The notes beneath the pieces are model-generated. The model was not told the origin of the DNA, searched no databases, and saw nothing but the letters and a program-made list of their open reading frames with translations. Both the position numbers and the translations under genes were made by a program. A DNA stretch of 64,000 nt, from positions 1 through 64,000 of the forward strand of contig JAUNNI010000009.1 in NCBI GenBank assembly GCA_030531555.1, written 5' to 3'. Origin of the DNA: Eubacteriales bacterium (lineage in GTDB: Bacteria; Bacillota; Clostridia; Lachnospirales; Lachnospiraceae). Positions 41,848 to 51,234 of this stretch are shown here, in pieces (positions within the stretch are counted from its first letter, which is position 1; each line of letters begins with the position of its first letter).

Positions 41848-43248
41848 ATGAATAATCCTTTTATGTATGATGAAAAACCAAAGGAAGAGTGTGGTGTCTT
41901 TGGAATCTGGAGTTCTGGAAATCAGTCCATCTCTAAAATGCTTTATTATGGCTTAATTGCATTACAGCATCGTGGACAGGAATCTGCAGGTATGGTCATG
42001 TGTGACCGTCAGGGCCCTCTTGGTAATATCAGTGCCCATCGTGGAATGGGATTGGTATCCGAAGTGTTCACCGATGAAGTTTTGGGTGAGTTACATGGAA
42101 ATATCGGAATTGGCCATGTTCGTTATTCGACAACTGGAGAAAGCCGCGTGGAAAATGCTCAGCCGGTTTTTCTGAATTATCTGAAAGGAACCTTGGCTTT
42201 TGCTCACAATGGAAATATTCGAAATGCTGGAGAAATTCGTAAAGAACTTCAGAAAAAAGGAGCCATTTTCTCAGGAACCACAGATTCTGAAGTAGTTGCC
42301 TATCGTATTGCCATGGAACGTATGGAAACAGGTTCCATTGAAGAAGCAATCATAAATGTGGTAGAAGAATTAAGAGGTGGCTATGCCCTTCTGATCTTAA
42401 GTCCTCAGAAACTGGTTGGTGTAAGAGATCCTTACGGCTTAAAACCATTGTGCTTAGGAAAGAAGGATGGCGCTTATATTTTATCCTCTGAAAGCTCCGC
42501 CATTCTTTCTTGTGGTGGTGAGCTGATTCGTGATATTGAGCCAGGTGAAATCATCACAATCACTGATGAAGGGATTCAGTCAGACTTTAGCTTAAAGAAG
42601 AAAAAACATGCGCATTGTATTTTTGAATATATCTATTTTGCAAGACTTGATTCTGTCATGGATGGAATCAGTATCTATGATGCAAGAATACGTGGAGGAA
42701 AAGCTTTGGCAAAGAGATATCCTGTGGAAGCAGATGTGGTTACCGGTGTACCAGAATCCGGGATTACTTCTGCTGTAGGCTATGCTCAGGAAGCAGGAAT
42801 TCCTTTCCAGATTGTTTTCTATAAAAACAGCTATGTGGGAAGAACCTTCATCAAACCTTCTCAGGAGGAGCGCATGTCCGCTGTTCATATGAAGCTCAGT
42901 GTTCTTTCTGATGTTGTAAAAGATAAAAGGATTGTATTAATTGATGACTCCATTGTAAGGGGAACTACTATTACTAATTTGATCACCATGTTAAAAAAAG
43001 CAGGGGCAAAAGAAGTTCATGTCAGAATCAGCTCCCCTCCATTCTTATATCCATGTTTTTATGGAACCGATGTTCCTGACAACAAAGAACTTATTGCAAA
43101 TGAACTGACGAAAGATCAGATCTGCAAGAAAATCGGAGCAGATTCCTTAGAGTATATGTACTTAGAAGATCTGAAAGAAATGACAGGAGACTTGCCATTA
43201 TGTAGGGCTTGTTTTGATAAAAACTATCCAGATGAATCAGAATTATAA
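41848..43248 (+). CDS. purF: Amidophosphoribosyltransferase, Fe-S type
   Basis: A 466-residue glutamine PRPP amidotransferase, the first step of purine synthesis. A short propeptide precedes the nucleophile Cys (KEECGVFGIW); the PRPP site is IVLIDDSIVRGTT. Fe-S cluster cysteines of the Bacillus type are present: HCIFEYIYFARLDS, LYPCFYGTD and CRACF near the end. The start at 41848 is preferred because GGAG lies eight bases upstream and it gives a propeptide of normal length; an in-frame ATG at 41803 would add 15 residues. No other pur genes are adjacent. It is placed among nitrogen assimilation genes, which are all glutamine-linked. Confidence 0.88.
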   Translation: MNNPFMYDEKPKEECGVFGIWSSGNQSISKMLYYGLIALQHRGQESAGMVMCDRQGPLGNISAHRGMGLVSEVFTDEVLGELHGNIGIGHVRYSTTGESRVENAQPVFLNYLKGTLAFAHNGNIRNAGEIRKELQKKGAIFSGTTDSEVVAYRIAMERMETGSIEEAIINVVEELRGGYALLILSPQKLVGVRDPYGLKPLCLGKKDGAYILSSESSAILSCGGELIRDIEPGEIITITDEGIQSDFSLKKKKHAHCIFEYIYFARLDSVMDGISIYDARIRGGKALAKRYPVEADVVTGVPESGITSAVGYAQEAGIPFQIVFYKNSYVGRTFIKPSQEERMSAVHMKLSVLSDVVKDKRIVLIDDSIVRGTTITNLITMLKKAGAKEVHVRISSPPFLYPCFYGTDVPDNKELIANELTKDQICKKIGADSLEYMYLEDLKEMTGDLPLCRACFDKNYPDESEL

Positions 43249-43316
43249 AAAGAAGTCATAAGATTTACTATTTTTTAAGAAAATAAGCGGAAAAGTTAAT
43301 AAAATGAAATATTTGC

Positions 43317-43345
43317 TTGACATTCCTTCATTACGATAGTATACT
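43317..43345 (+). promoter_or_regulatory. asnB promoter, near-identical to that of glnN
   Basis: TTGACA (43317-43322), a 17-base spacer with TCCTTCA, and TATACT (43340-43345), followed by CAATCTC. Confidence 0.8.
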
Positions 43346-43360
43346 CAATCTCAGGAAAGC

Positions 43361-43405
43361 AAAGGCGCTTTGAACGATGTTACATCGCTCAAAGTGCCTT
43401 TTTTG
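43361..43405 (+). promoter_or_regulatory. Leader hairpin/attenuator before asnB
   Basis: AAAGGCGCTTTGA pairs with the complementary TCAAAGTGCCTTT, extended by CGATG/CATCG past one mismatch to about 19 bp, with a TTA loop and a T6 tail. It begins about ten bases after the predicted transcription start and shares AGCAAAGGCGCTT with the glnN leader, while the loops differ completely. Confidence 0.75.
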
Positions 43406-43444
43406 TATTTTCAGCAGAAGGATAAACTGAAAGGAGAAAAGAAA

Positions 43445-45025
43445 ATGTGTTCAATCATTGGATATAAAGGAACCAGCATTACAGACGAACAGTTAAAAGA
43501 AGGGTTTGATAAGACCATATCCAGAGGACCGGATATGCAGAGAATCACCCGTTATACCGAGGATATTATTCTTGGATTTGAAAGACTCTCTATCATGGGG
43601 CTTAACGAAGAAGGTATGCAGCCATTTGAATTAAAGAAAAACGCAGTGGTTTGCAACGGTGAGATCTATGGTTTCCGCCCAATTAAGAAAGAATTGGAAA
43701 AGGATTATTCATTTAAGAGTGATTCTGATTGTGAGATCCTTCTTCCTCTTTATGAAAAATATGGCGTAGAAATGTTTGCCAAATTAGACGCAGAATATGC
43801 ATGTATCATTTATGACGCTGAAAAAAATGATCTGGTTGCTGCAAGAGATCCTATCGGCATTCGACCATTATTCTACGGATATGTAAAAGAAGGCGAAATC
43901 ATTTTTGCCAGTGAAGCGAAGAACTTAGTTGGTCTTGTAGATAAAGTAGAAGCATTTCCACCAGGACATTATTACGCAGATGGTCAGTTCGTATGCTACC
44001 GTGATATGACAGAAGTAGAAGCTTATGTGTCAGATGACGTAGATACCATCTGTAAAGAGATTCATGACCTTTTGGTTGCTGGTGTTGAAAAAAGATTGGA
44101 CGCAGATGCGCCTCTTGGTTTCTTATTAAGTGGTGGTTTGGATAGCTCCTTAGTATGTGCTATTTCTGCTAAAATTTTACAGAAACCAATCCGTACTTTT
44201 GCCATCGGCATGAGCACCGATGCCATCGATTTAAAATATGCCAAAGAAGTTGCTGATTATATTAAGAGTGATCATCAGGAAATCATCATTACGAAGGAAG
44301 ATGTTATTAAAGCACTTCCAGAAGTAATTTCTATCCTTGGAACTTATGATATTACAACCATTCGTGCAAGTATTGGTATGTACTTAATATGCAAAGCCAT
44401 TCATCAGACAACAGATGTCAGAGTATTGATGACCGGTGAGATTTCCGATGAGTTATTCGGTTATAAATATACAGACTTCGCCCCAGATGCAGAAAGCTTC
44501 CAGGAAGAAGCCGCAAAGAGAATCCGTGAATTATATATGTACGATGTTCTTCGTGCAGACCGTTGTATTTCTTCTAACTCCATGGAAGCTCGTGTTCCAT
44601 TTGGTGATCTTGCCTTTGTAAAATATGTTATGAGCATTGATCCAGCCAAGAAAATGAATGTATACGGTAAAGGAAAATATCTCCTTCGTCATGCATTTGA
44701 AGGAGATTACCTTCCATATAGTATCCTCATGCGTGAAAAAGCTGCTTTCTCCGATGCCGTTGGTCATTCCATGGTAGATCATTTAAAGGCATATGCAGAG
44801 GAATGTTATTCCGAGGAAGTATTTGAAGAGAAATGCAAACAGTATGAATTTGCTACTCCATTTACCAAAGAATCCTTATTATATAGAGAAATCTTCGAAC
44901 AGTATTATCCTGGACAGGCTGAGATGGTTGTTGATTTCTGGATGCCTAACAAAGAATGGGAAGGCTGTAACGTTGATGACCCATCCGCCAGAGTACTTTC
45001 TAACTACGGTGCAAGCGGACAATAA
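43445..45025 (+). CDS. asnB: Asparagine synthase (glutamine-hydrolysing)
   Basis: A 526-residue AsnB-type enzyme that makes asparagine from aspartate, ATP and glutamine. Cys2 of MCSIIGY is the glutaminase nucleophile, so the start at 43445 is fixed by function and by AAAGGAG upstream; the frame opening at 43370 lies inside the leader hairpin. The synthetase domain has the PP-loop LSGGLDSSLV near residue 235. It is transcribed from the nitrogen-type promoter at 43317 and lies 18 bases before gltB, so asnB-gltB-gltD form one unit. Confidence 0.9.
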   Translation: MCSIIGYKGTSITDEQLKEGFDKTISRGPDMQRITRYTEDIILGFERLSIMGLNEEGMQPFELKKNAVVCNGEIYGFRPIKKELEKDYSFKSDSDCEILLPLYEKYGVEMFAKLDAEYACIIYDAEKNDLVAARDPIGIRPLFYGYVKEGEIIFASEAKNLVGLVDKVEAFPPGHYYADGQFVCYRDMTEVEAYVSDDVDTICKEIHDLLVAGVEKRLDADAPLGFLLSGGLDSSLVCAISAKILQKPIRTFAIGMSTDAIDLKYAKEVADYIKSDHQEIIITKEDVIKALPEVISILGTYDITTIRASIGMYLICKAIHQTTDVRVLMTGEISDELFGYKYTDFAPDAESFQEEAAKRIRELYMYDVLRADRCISSNSMEARVPFGDLAFVKYVMSIDPAKKMNVYGKGKYLLRHAFEGDYLPYSILMREKAAFSDAVGHSMVDHLKAYAEECYSEEVFEEKCKQYEFATPFTKESLLYREIFEQYYPGQAEMVVDFWMPNKEWEGCNVDDPSARVLSNYGASGQ

Positions 45026-45043
45026 AGAAGGGAGGATAAGACC

Positions 45044-48000
45044 ATGCAAATGGACTTACAAAAACAGGGTCTTTATGATCCGGTATTTGAACATGATAAC
45101 TGCGGTATTGGTGCTGTTGTTAATATTAAAGGTAGAAAATCCCATGAGACAGTTTCCAATGCATTAAAAATTGTAGAAAACCTTGAACATAGAGCTGGTA
45201 AAGATGCAGAAGGAAAGACTGGTGACGGTGTTGGTATCCTTGTACAGATTTCTCATAAATTCTTCAAGAAAACCTGTGAAGAATTAGGAATTTCTATTGG
45301 ACAGGAAAGAGATTATGGTATTGGTATGTTCTTCATGTCTCAGGATGAACTTAAGAGAAACCGTGCCAAAAAGATGTTTGAGATCATTGTAGAAAAAGAA
45401 GGGTTGGAATTCCTTGGCTGGAGAGAAGTTCCAATTCAGCCTGAAATTTTAGGACATAAAGCTTACGATTGTATGCCATGCATCATGCAGGCTTTTGTAA
45501 AACGTCCATTTGATGTACAGAGAGGTCTGGCATTTGATCGAAGACTTTATGTGGTTCGTAGAATCTTTGAGCAAACCTTTGATTCCACATATATTGTATC
45601 CATGTCCAGCCGTACTATCGTTTATAAAGGTATGTTCTTAGTGGATCAGCTTCGTGAGTTCTACAAAGATCTCCATGATCCAGACTATGAATCAGCCATT
45701 GCATTTGTACATTCCCGTTTCTCCACAAATACAACCCCAAGCTGGGAAAAAGCACATCCATATCGTATGCTTTGCCACAACGGTGAAATCAATACTATCC
45801 GTGGTAATGCCGATAAGATGCTTGCCAGAGAAGAGAAGATGGAATCCGAGTACTTAAAGGATGAGATGACAAAGCTTACTCCAGTTGTCGATCCAAATGG
45901 ATCTGACTCTGCTCGTTTAGATAACACATTAGAATTCCTTCTTATGAGCGGCATGCCACTTCCACTTGCTGTTATGATTACCATTCCGGAACCATGGCAG
46001 AACAATGAAAGTATGAGCCGTGAAAAGAGAGATTTCTATCAGTATTATGCAACCATGATGGAACCATGGGATGGTCCTGCTTCCATTTTATTTACGGATG
46101 GTGATGTAATGGGTGCCGTTCTTGACCGTAACGGACTTCGCCCTTCCCGCTATTATATTACAGACGACGATCAGCTGATTCTTTCTTCTGAAGTTGGTGT
46201 TATGGATTTTGATCCAACTCATATTGTAAAAAAAGAACGTTTGCATCCTGGTAAGATGCTTCTTGTAGATACAGTAAAAGGAGAGCTCATCGATGATGAA
46301 ATCTTAAAAGACAGCTTTGTGAAGAAACAGCCTTACGGAGAATGGTTGTCCGATAATCTGGTACATTTAAAAGACTTAAAGATTCCAAATGTTGGAATTA
46401 CCGAATATAATTATACAGACAACAACCGTCTTATGAAGGCCTTTGGATATACGTATGAAGATCTCACGACTTCGATTCAGCCTATGGCATTAAATGGTGG
46501 CGAAGCAATCGCAGCCATGGGTATTGATAGCCCTCTTGCTGTTCTTTCTTCCAGACATCAGCCTTTATTTAATTACTTCAAACAGCTCTTTGCTCAGGTA
46601 ACCAATCCTCCGATTGATGCCATCCGTGAAGAAATCGTTACTTCCACAGCAATCTATGTGGGAAATGAAGGAAATATCTTAGAAGAGAAAGCAGAAAACT
46701 GTCATGTATTAAAGATTAATAATCCAATCCTTACAGACACAGATTTATTAAAAATTCGTCATTCCCATATTCCTGGAATCGTGGTGCGTGACGTTCCAAT
46801 TACTTATTATAAAGGCACAAAATTAAAACGTGCCATTGACCGTTTATTTATTGAAGTGGACCGTGCCCATAAAGATGGTGCAACCGTAGTTATTCTCACA
46901 GACCGTGGCGTAGATGAAAACCATGTTGCCATTCCATCTCTTTTAGCAGTTTCTGCAGTGCATCATCATTTGATCAATACAAAACAGAGTACTACAGTAA
47001 AAATCGTATTAGAGAGTGGAGAACCTAGAGAAGTTCATCATTTTGCAACCTTACTTGGTTATGGTGCTTCTGCCATCAATCCATATCTTGCCATGAGCTC
47101 CATCAAACAGATGATTCATGAAGGCATGCTTCAGAAAGATTATTATGCAGCAGTCAATGATTATACCGACGCTATCCTTCATGGTATCGTAAAAATTGCT
47201 TCTAAAATGGGTATTTCTACTTTACAGTCCTATCAGGGCTCCCAGATTTTCGAAGCAATTGGTATCAGCAAAAATGTGATCGATACTTACTTTACAAATA
47301 CGGTTAGCCGTGTAGAAGGTATCACTTTAGATGATATCGAAGAGGATGTGGATGTTCGTCATTCCAAAGCATTTGATGACCTTGGTCTGGCAAATGATCT
47401 GACTCTCGACAGTGAAGGCGGTCACAAATATAGAAGTGGAAAAGAAGAGCATCTTTACAATCCACTTACTATCCACACTTTACAGCAAGCAACATGGACA
47501 GGAAGTTACGATCTCTTTAAACAGTACACTTCCATGATCAATAAAGAAACAGCTCCAATTAGTCTTCGCGGACTTATGGACTTCAATTATCCGGAAAAAG
47601 GTGTTCCAATCGAAGAAGTAGAATCAGTAGATTCTATCGTAAAACGATTCAAAACTGGTGCCATGAGCTATGGTTCTATTTCCAAGGAAGCTCATGAAAC
47701 TTTGGCCATTGCCATGAATACACTCCATGGTAAATCCAACTCCGGGGAAGGTGGCGAAGATTTAGAGAGACTTTCTGTAGGTCCAGACGGTTTAAATCGT
47801 TGTTCTGCTATCAAACAGGTTGCATCAGGTCGTTTTGGTGTTACAAGTAAATACTTAACAAGTGCACAGGAAATCCAGATTAAAATGGCACAGGGCGCAA
47901 AACCTGGAGAAGGTGGACATTTACCAGGTGGAAAAGTATATCCTTGGATTGCAAAAACCAGACATTCAACCCCTGGTGTAGGATTAATCTCCCCACCACC

Positions 48001-49579
48001 ACACCACGATATTTATAGTATCGAAGATTTAGCACAGTTAATTTATGATTTGAAAAACTCCAATAAAGCAGCAAGAATTTCTGTAAAATTAGTTTCTGAG
48101 GCAGGTGTTGGTACCGTTGCAGCTGGTGTTGCAAAAGCAGGTGCACAGGTTATCCTGATTTCTGGATATGATGGTGGTACCGGTGCCGCTCCAAGAAGTT
48201 CCATCTACAATGCTGGTCTTCCATGGGAATTAGGTTTGGCAGAAACTCATCAGACATTGATCAAAAATGATCTTCGTAATAAAGTTATCATCGAAACAGA
48301 TGGTAAACTCATGAGTGGCCGTGATGTTGCCATGGCTGCAGCACTTGGTGCAGAAGAATTCGGTTTTGCTACCGGTCCTCTTGTAACCATGGGTTGTATT
48401 ATGATGAGAGTATGTAACTTAGATACTTGTCCGGTTGGTGTAGCGACACAGAATCCGGAACTTAGAAAACGATTCAAAGGTAAACCAGAATACGTAATTA
48501 ATTACATGAGATTCATGGCAGAAGAACTCCGTGAGTACATGGCAAAACTTGGTGTTCGCACTCTTGACGAACTGGTTGGACGTACGGATCTTTTGGTTGC
48601 AAGACCAGAGGCAGCTTCAAAATACCATCTGGATCTTTCTGCAATCCTTGAGAACCCATTTGTTGATAAAAAATCACCAATTTGTTACAACAAAAAGAAT
48701 CCATATAACTTTGAACTGGAAAAAACATTGGATGAAAAAGTGCTCATGACCAAATTCAAATCTGCCCTTGATCATAAGCAGAAGAAGAGCATCAGCATCA
48801 ATGTTGGCAATACAGACCGTTCCTTTGGTACCATCTTTGGTTCTGAAATCACAAAACGTTACTATAACACTCTTGAGGATGATACTTTTACCGTACAGTG
48901 TGCTGGTGCCGGCGGACAGAGCTTTGGTGCCTTCATTCCAAATGGTCTTACTTTAGAGCTTGAGGGCGATAGTAATGACTACTTCGGAAAAGGATTATCT
49001 GGTGGTAAATTAATCGTATATCCACCAAAAGGAGTGAAATTTAAAGAGGATGAAAATATCATTATCGGTAACGTAGCTCTTTATGGTGCAACCAGTGGTA
49101 AAGCTTATATTAACGGTGTTGCCGGAGAACGTTTCTGTGTAAGAAACTCAGGTGCAACCGCAGTCGTTGAAGGTGTAGGTGATCACGGTTGTGAATACAT
49201 GACAGGTGGTAAAGTTCTGATTCTTGGCTCAACTGGTAAGAACTTTGCAGCTGGTATGAGTGGTGGTGTTGCTTATGTACTTGATGAAGACAGCGATCTT
49301 TACTTAAGACTGAATAAAGAAATGGTTTCCTCCACTGCAGTTACATCCAAATACGATGTTATGGAAATTAAAAATATGATCACAGATCATGTTGCAAATA
49401 CAAACTCTGCGAAAGGTAAAGAAATCCTTGAAAACTTCAGTGAATATCTTCCAAAATTCAAAAAGATCATTCCTTATGAATACAATAAGATGATGCAGAA
49501 GATTTCCGAAATGGAAGGAAAAGGATTAAGTTACGAGCAGGCACAGATTGAGGCATTTTATGCCATTAAAAGAGGATAG
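45044..49579 (+). CDS. gltB: Glutamate synthase large subunit
   Basis: A 1511-residue GOGAT alpha subunit that transfers the glutamine amide to 2-oxoglutarate. It has an N-terminal class II glutaminase with nucleophile Cys20 in HDNCGIGAVV, a central domain, the FMN/2-oxoglutarate synthase domain (GGHLPGGKV, SGYDGGTGAAP), a 3Fe-4S motif CNLDTCPVGVA with an earlier Cys, and a C-terminal glycine-rich GXGXG domain (about 1250-1430). The length is normal. GGGAGG lies upstream. The gene is 12 bases from gltD, with which it forms the NADPH-dependent enzyme. Confidence 0.93.
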   Translation: MQMDLQKQGLYDPVFEHDNCGIGAVVNIKGRKSHETVSNALKIVENLEHRAGKDAEGKTGDGVGILVQISHKFFKKTCEELGISIGQERDYGIGMFFMSQDELKRNRAKKMFEIIVEKEGLEFLGWREVPIQPEILGHKAYDCMPCIMQAFVKRPFDVQRGLAFDRRLYVVRRIFEQTFDSTYIVSMSSRTIVYKGMFLVDQLREFYKDLHDPDYESAIAFVHSRFSTNTTPSWEKAHPYRMLCHNGEINTIRGNADKMLAREEKMESEYLKDEMTKLTPVVDPNGSDSARLDNTLEFLLMSGMPLPLAVMITIPEPWQNNESMSREKRDFYQYYATMMEPWDGPASILFTDGDVMGAVLDRNGLRPSRYYITDDDQLILSSEVGVMDFDPTHIVKKERLHPGKMLLVDTVKGELIDDEILKDSFVKKQPYGEWLSDNLVHLKDLKIPNVGITEYNYTDNNRLMKAFGYTYEDLTTSIQPMALNGGEAIAAMGIDSPLAVLSSRHQPLFNYFKQLFAQVTNPPIDAIREEIVTSTAIYVGNEGNILEEKAENCHVLKINNPILTDTDLLKIRHSHIPGIVVRDVPITYYKGTKLKRAIDRLFIEVDRAHKDGATVVILTDRGVDENHVAIPSLLAVSAVHHHLINTKQSTTVKIVLESGEPREVHHFATLLGYGASAINPYLAMSSIKQMIHEGMLQKDYYAAVNDYTDAILHGIVKIASKMGISTLQSYQGSQIFEAIGISKNVIDTYFTNTVSRVEGITLDDIEEDVDVRHSKAFDDLGLANDLTLDSEGGHKYRSGKEEHLYNPLTIHTLQQATWTGSYDLFKQYTSMINKETAPISLRGLMDFNYPEKGVPIEEVESVDSIVKRFKTGAMSYGSISKEAHETLAIAMNTLHGKSNSGEGGEDLERLSVGPDGLNRCSAIKQVASGRFGVTSKYLTSAQEIQIKMAQGAKPGEGGHLPGGKVYPWIAKTRHSTPGVGLISPPPHHDIYSIEDLAQLIYDLKNSNKAARISVKLVSEAGVGTVAAGVAKAGAQVILISGYDGGTGAAPRSSIYNAGLPWELGLAETHQTLIKNDLRNKVIIETDGKLMSGRDVAMAAALGAEEFGFATGPLVTMGCIMMRVCNLDTCPVGVATQNPELRKRFKGKPEYVINYMRFMAEELREYMAKLGVRTLDELVGRTDLLVARPEAASKYHLDLSAILENPFVDKKSPICYNKKNPYNFELEKTLDEKVLMTKFKSALDHKQKKSISINVGNTDRSFGTIFGSEITKRYYNTLEDDTFTVQCAGAGGQSFGAFIPNGLTLELEGDSNDYFGKGLSGGKLIVYPPKGVKFKEDENIIIGNVALYGATSGKAYINGVAGERFCVRNSGATAVVEGVGDHGCEYMTGGKVLILGSTGKNFAAGMSGGVAYVLDEDSDLYLRLNKEMVSSTAVTSKYDVMEIKNMITDHVANTNSAKGKEILENFSEYLPKFKKIIPYEYNKMMQKISEMEGKGLSYEQAQIEAFYAIKRG

Positions 49580-49591
49580 GAGGGGAGAATA

Positions 49592-51076
49592 ATGGGAAAA
49601 CCAACCGGATTTATCGAATATGAACGTAAAGAGGCCATTGGGGAAGCACCGCTTCATCGTATTAAACATTTTAATGAATTCCATACTCCTCTTTCCAGAA
49701 AAGAACAGGAGATTCAGGGTGCAAGATGTATGAACTGTGGTGTACCATTCTGTCAGTCCGGCATCTTGCTCAAAGGAATGATGACGGGTTGTCCTCTGAA
49801 TAACCTGATTCCTGAATGGAATGATGCAACCTTCCACGGAAACTGGGAGCTTGCATACACAAGATTACATAAGACCAATCCATTTCCTGAATTTACAGGC
49901 CGTGTTTGTCCACATCCATGTGAGGTAGGCTGTACCTGTAATATCGATGGACTTCCAATTAATATTAAAGAGAAAGAATTAAGTATCATTGAAACAGCAT
50001 ATGCCCGTGGTTATGTAAAGGCAGACATTCCTGAAGTAAGAACAGGGAAAAGAGTTGCTGTCATTGGCTCCGGACCATCTGGTTTATCCACTGCTTACTA
50101 TCTCAATAAACGTGGTCATGAAGTTACAGTATATGAGCGTTCTGACAGACCGGGCGGATTACTGATGTATGGTATTCCGAACATGAAATTGGAAAAAATC
50201 TACATTGAACGTCGTGTGGAGCTGATGAAAAAAGAAGGAATTCATTTTGAGACAGGTGTCAATGTTGGCGTGGATGTAAAAGTGAAAGATTTGAAGAAGC
50301 AATATGATGCCATCGTTCTTTGCTGCGGTGCATCCAATCCACGTGATCTGAATGTTCCAGGAAGAAACAGCAATGGAATTTACTTTGCCGTAGATTTCTT
50401 AAAAGCAACAACAAAAAGTCTCTTAGATTCTGGTTTTGCAGATGGTAACTTCATCACTGCCAAAGATAAAAATGTCATGGTAATCGGAGGTGGAGATACC
50501 GGTAACGATTGTGTTGGAACATCCATCCGTCATGGGTGTAAGAGTATGATTCAGCTGGAAATGATGCCTAAGCTTCCAGATGAAAGAGCAGCCAATAACC
50601 CATGGCCAGAATGGCCAAGAGTTTGCAAGACAGACTATGGCCAGGAAGAGTCCATCGCAGTATTTGGCAAAGATCCTCGAGTATATCAGACCACAGTGAA
50701 AGAATTTATTGCGGATGAAAAAGGCAATGTATGTAAGGCGATTCTTGTAAAATTAGAAAGCAAATTTGACAAAAAAGCAGGGCGTAATGTGATGCTTCCA
50801 ATCGAAGGAAGCGAATGGGAAGTGCCGGTGGATCTCGTATTGATCGCAGCAGGCTTCCTTGGCAGCCAGCCATATGTCACAAAAGCTTTTAATGTAAAAA
50901 CAAATGCAAGAAGCAATGTCTTCACAGAAGAAGGTTCTTTCAAAACAAGTCAGGAAAAAGTATTTGCAGCAGGTGATATGCATATCGGCCAGTCTTTAGT
51001 TGTTCGTGCCATTCGCGAAGGAAAGGACTGCGCAAGAGAAGTGGATCAATATCTCATGGGATATACCAACTTATAA
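49592..51076 (+). CDS. gltD: Glutamate synthase small subunit
   Basis: A 494-residue GOGAT beta subunit that passes electrons from NADPH to the large subunit. N-terminal cysteines for two 4Fe-4S clusters are in CMNCGVPFC and CPHPCEVGCTC. The FAD site is VIGSGPSGLSTA (about 152) and the NADPH site VIGGGDTGNDCVG (about 296). GGAGG is upstream. It is the last gene of the nitrogen cluster and is followed by a nested inverted repeat region. Confidence 0.93.
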   Translation: MGKPTGFIEYERKEAIGEAPLHRIKHFNEFHTPLSRKEQEIQGARCMNCGVPFCQSGILLKGMMTGCPLNNLIPEWNDATFHGNWELAYTRLHKTNPFPEFTGRVCPHPCEVGCTCNIDGLPINIKEKELSIIETAYARGYVKADIPEVRTGKRVAVIGSGPSGLSTAYYLNKRGHEVTVYERSDRPGGLLMYGIPNMKLEKIYIERRVELMKKEGIHFETGVNVGVDVKVKDLKKQYDAIVLCCGASNPRDLNVPGRNSNGIYFAVDFLKATTKSLLDSGFADGNFITAKDKNVMVIGGGDTGNDCVGTSIRHGCKSMIQLEMMPKLPDERAANNPWPEWPRVCKTDYGQEESIAVFGKDPRVYQTTVKEFIADEKGNVCKAILVKLESKFDKKAGRNVMLPIEGSEWEVPVDLVLIAAGFLGSQPYVTKAFNVKTNARSNVFTEEGSFKTSQEKVFAAGDMHIGQSLVVRAIREGKDCAREVDQYLMGYTNL

Positions 51077-51093
51077 TAGATTAAGTGTAAAAA

Positions 51094-51134
51094 AAGCGAC
51101 TTTCGAATGTCCCTGAAAATCGCTTAAAAAGTCG
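51094..51134 (+). repeat. Two mutually exclusive hairpins after gltD
   Basis: AAGCGA (51094-51099) can pair with TCGCTT (51120-51125), while the overlapping CGACTTT (51097-51103) can pair with AAAGTCG (51128-51134). Neither is followed by a T run. Together with the next element they fill the gap between convergent gltD and the GDPD gene. Confidence 0.5.
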
Positions 51135-51230
51135 ACCGAAAGGGTAAGGGATTTTTAATTACAAGGATCCCTTATCCTTTTATATTATCATTATGAGGAT
51201 CCTTGTCTATGGAAATCAACCCTTTCGGTC
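51134..51230. repeat. Nested inverted repeat between gltD and the GDPD gene
   Basis: The outer 12-bp arms GACCGAAAGGGT (51134-51145) and ACCCTTTCGGTC (51219-51230) enclose inner 10-bp arms ACAAGGATCC (51161-51170) and GGATCCTTGT (51197-51206). The central loop is A/T rich. It may be a bidirectional transcription end structure, a structured RNA, or a small miniature element. Confidence 0.6.
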
Positions 51231-51234
51231 ATAA

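Noticed and set aside
43370..43444. Upstream extension of asnB
   Set aside because: It would translate the terminator hairpin and place the nucleophilic cysteine 27 residues inside the protein; AsnB needs Cys at position 2.
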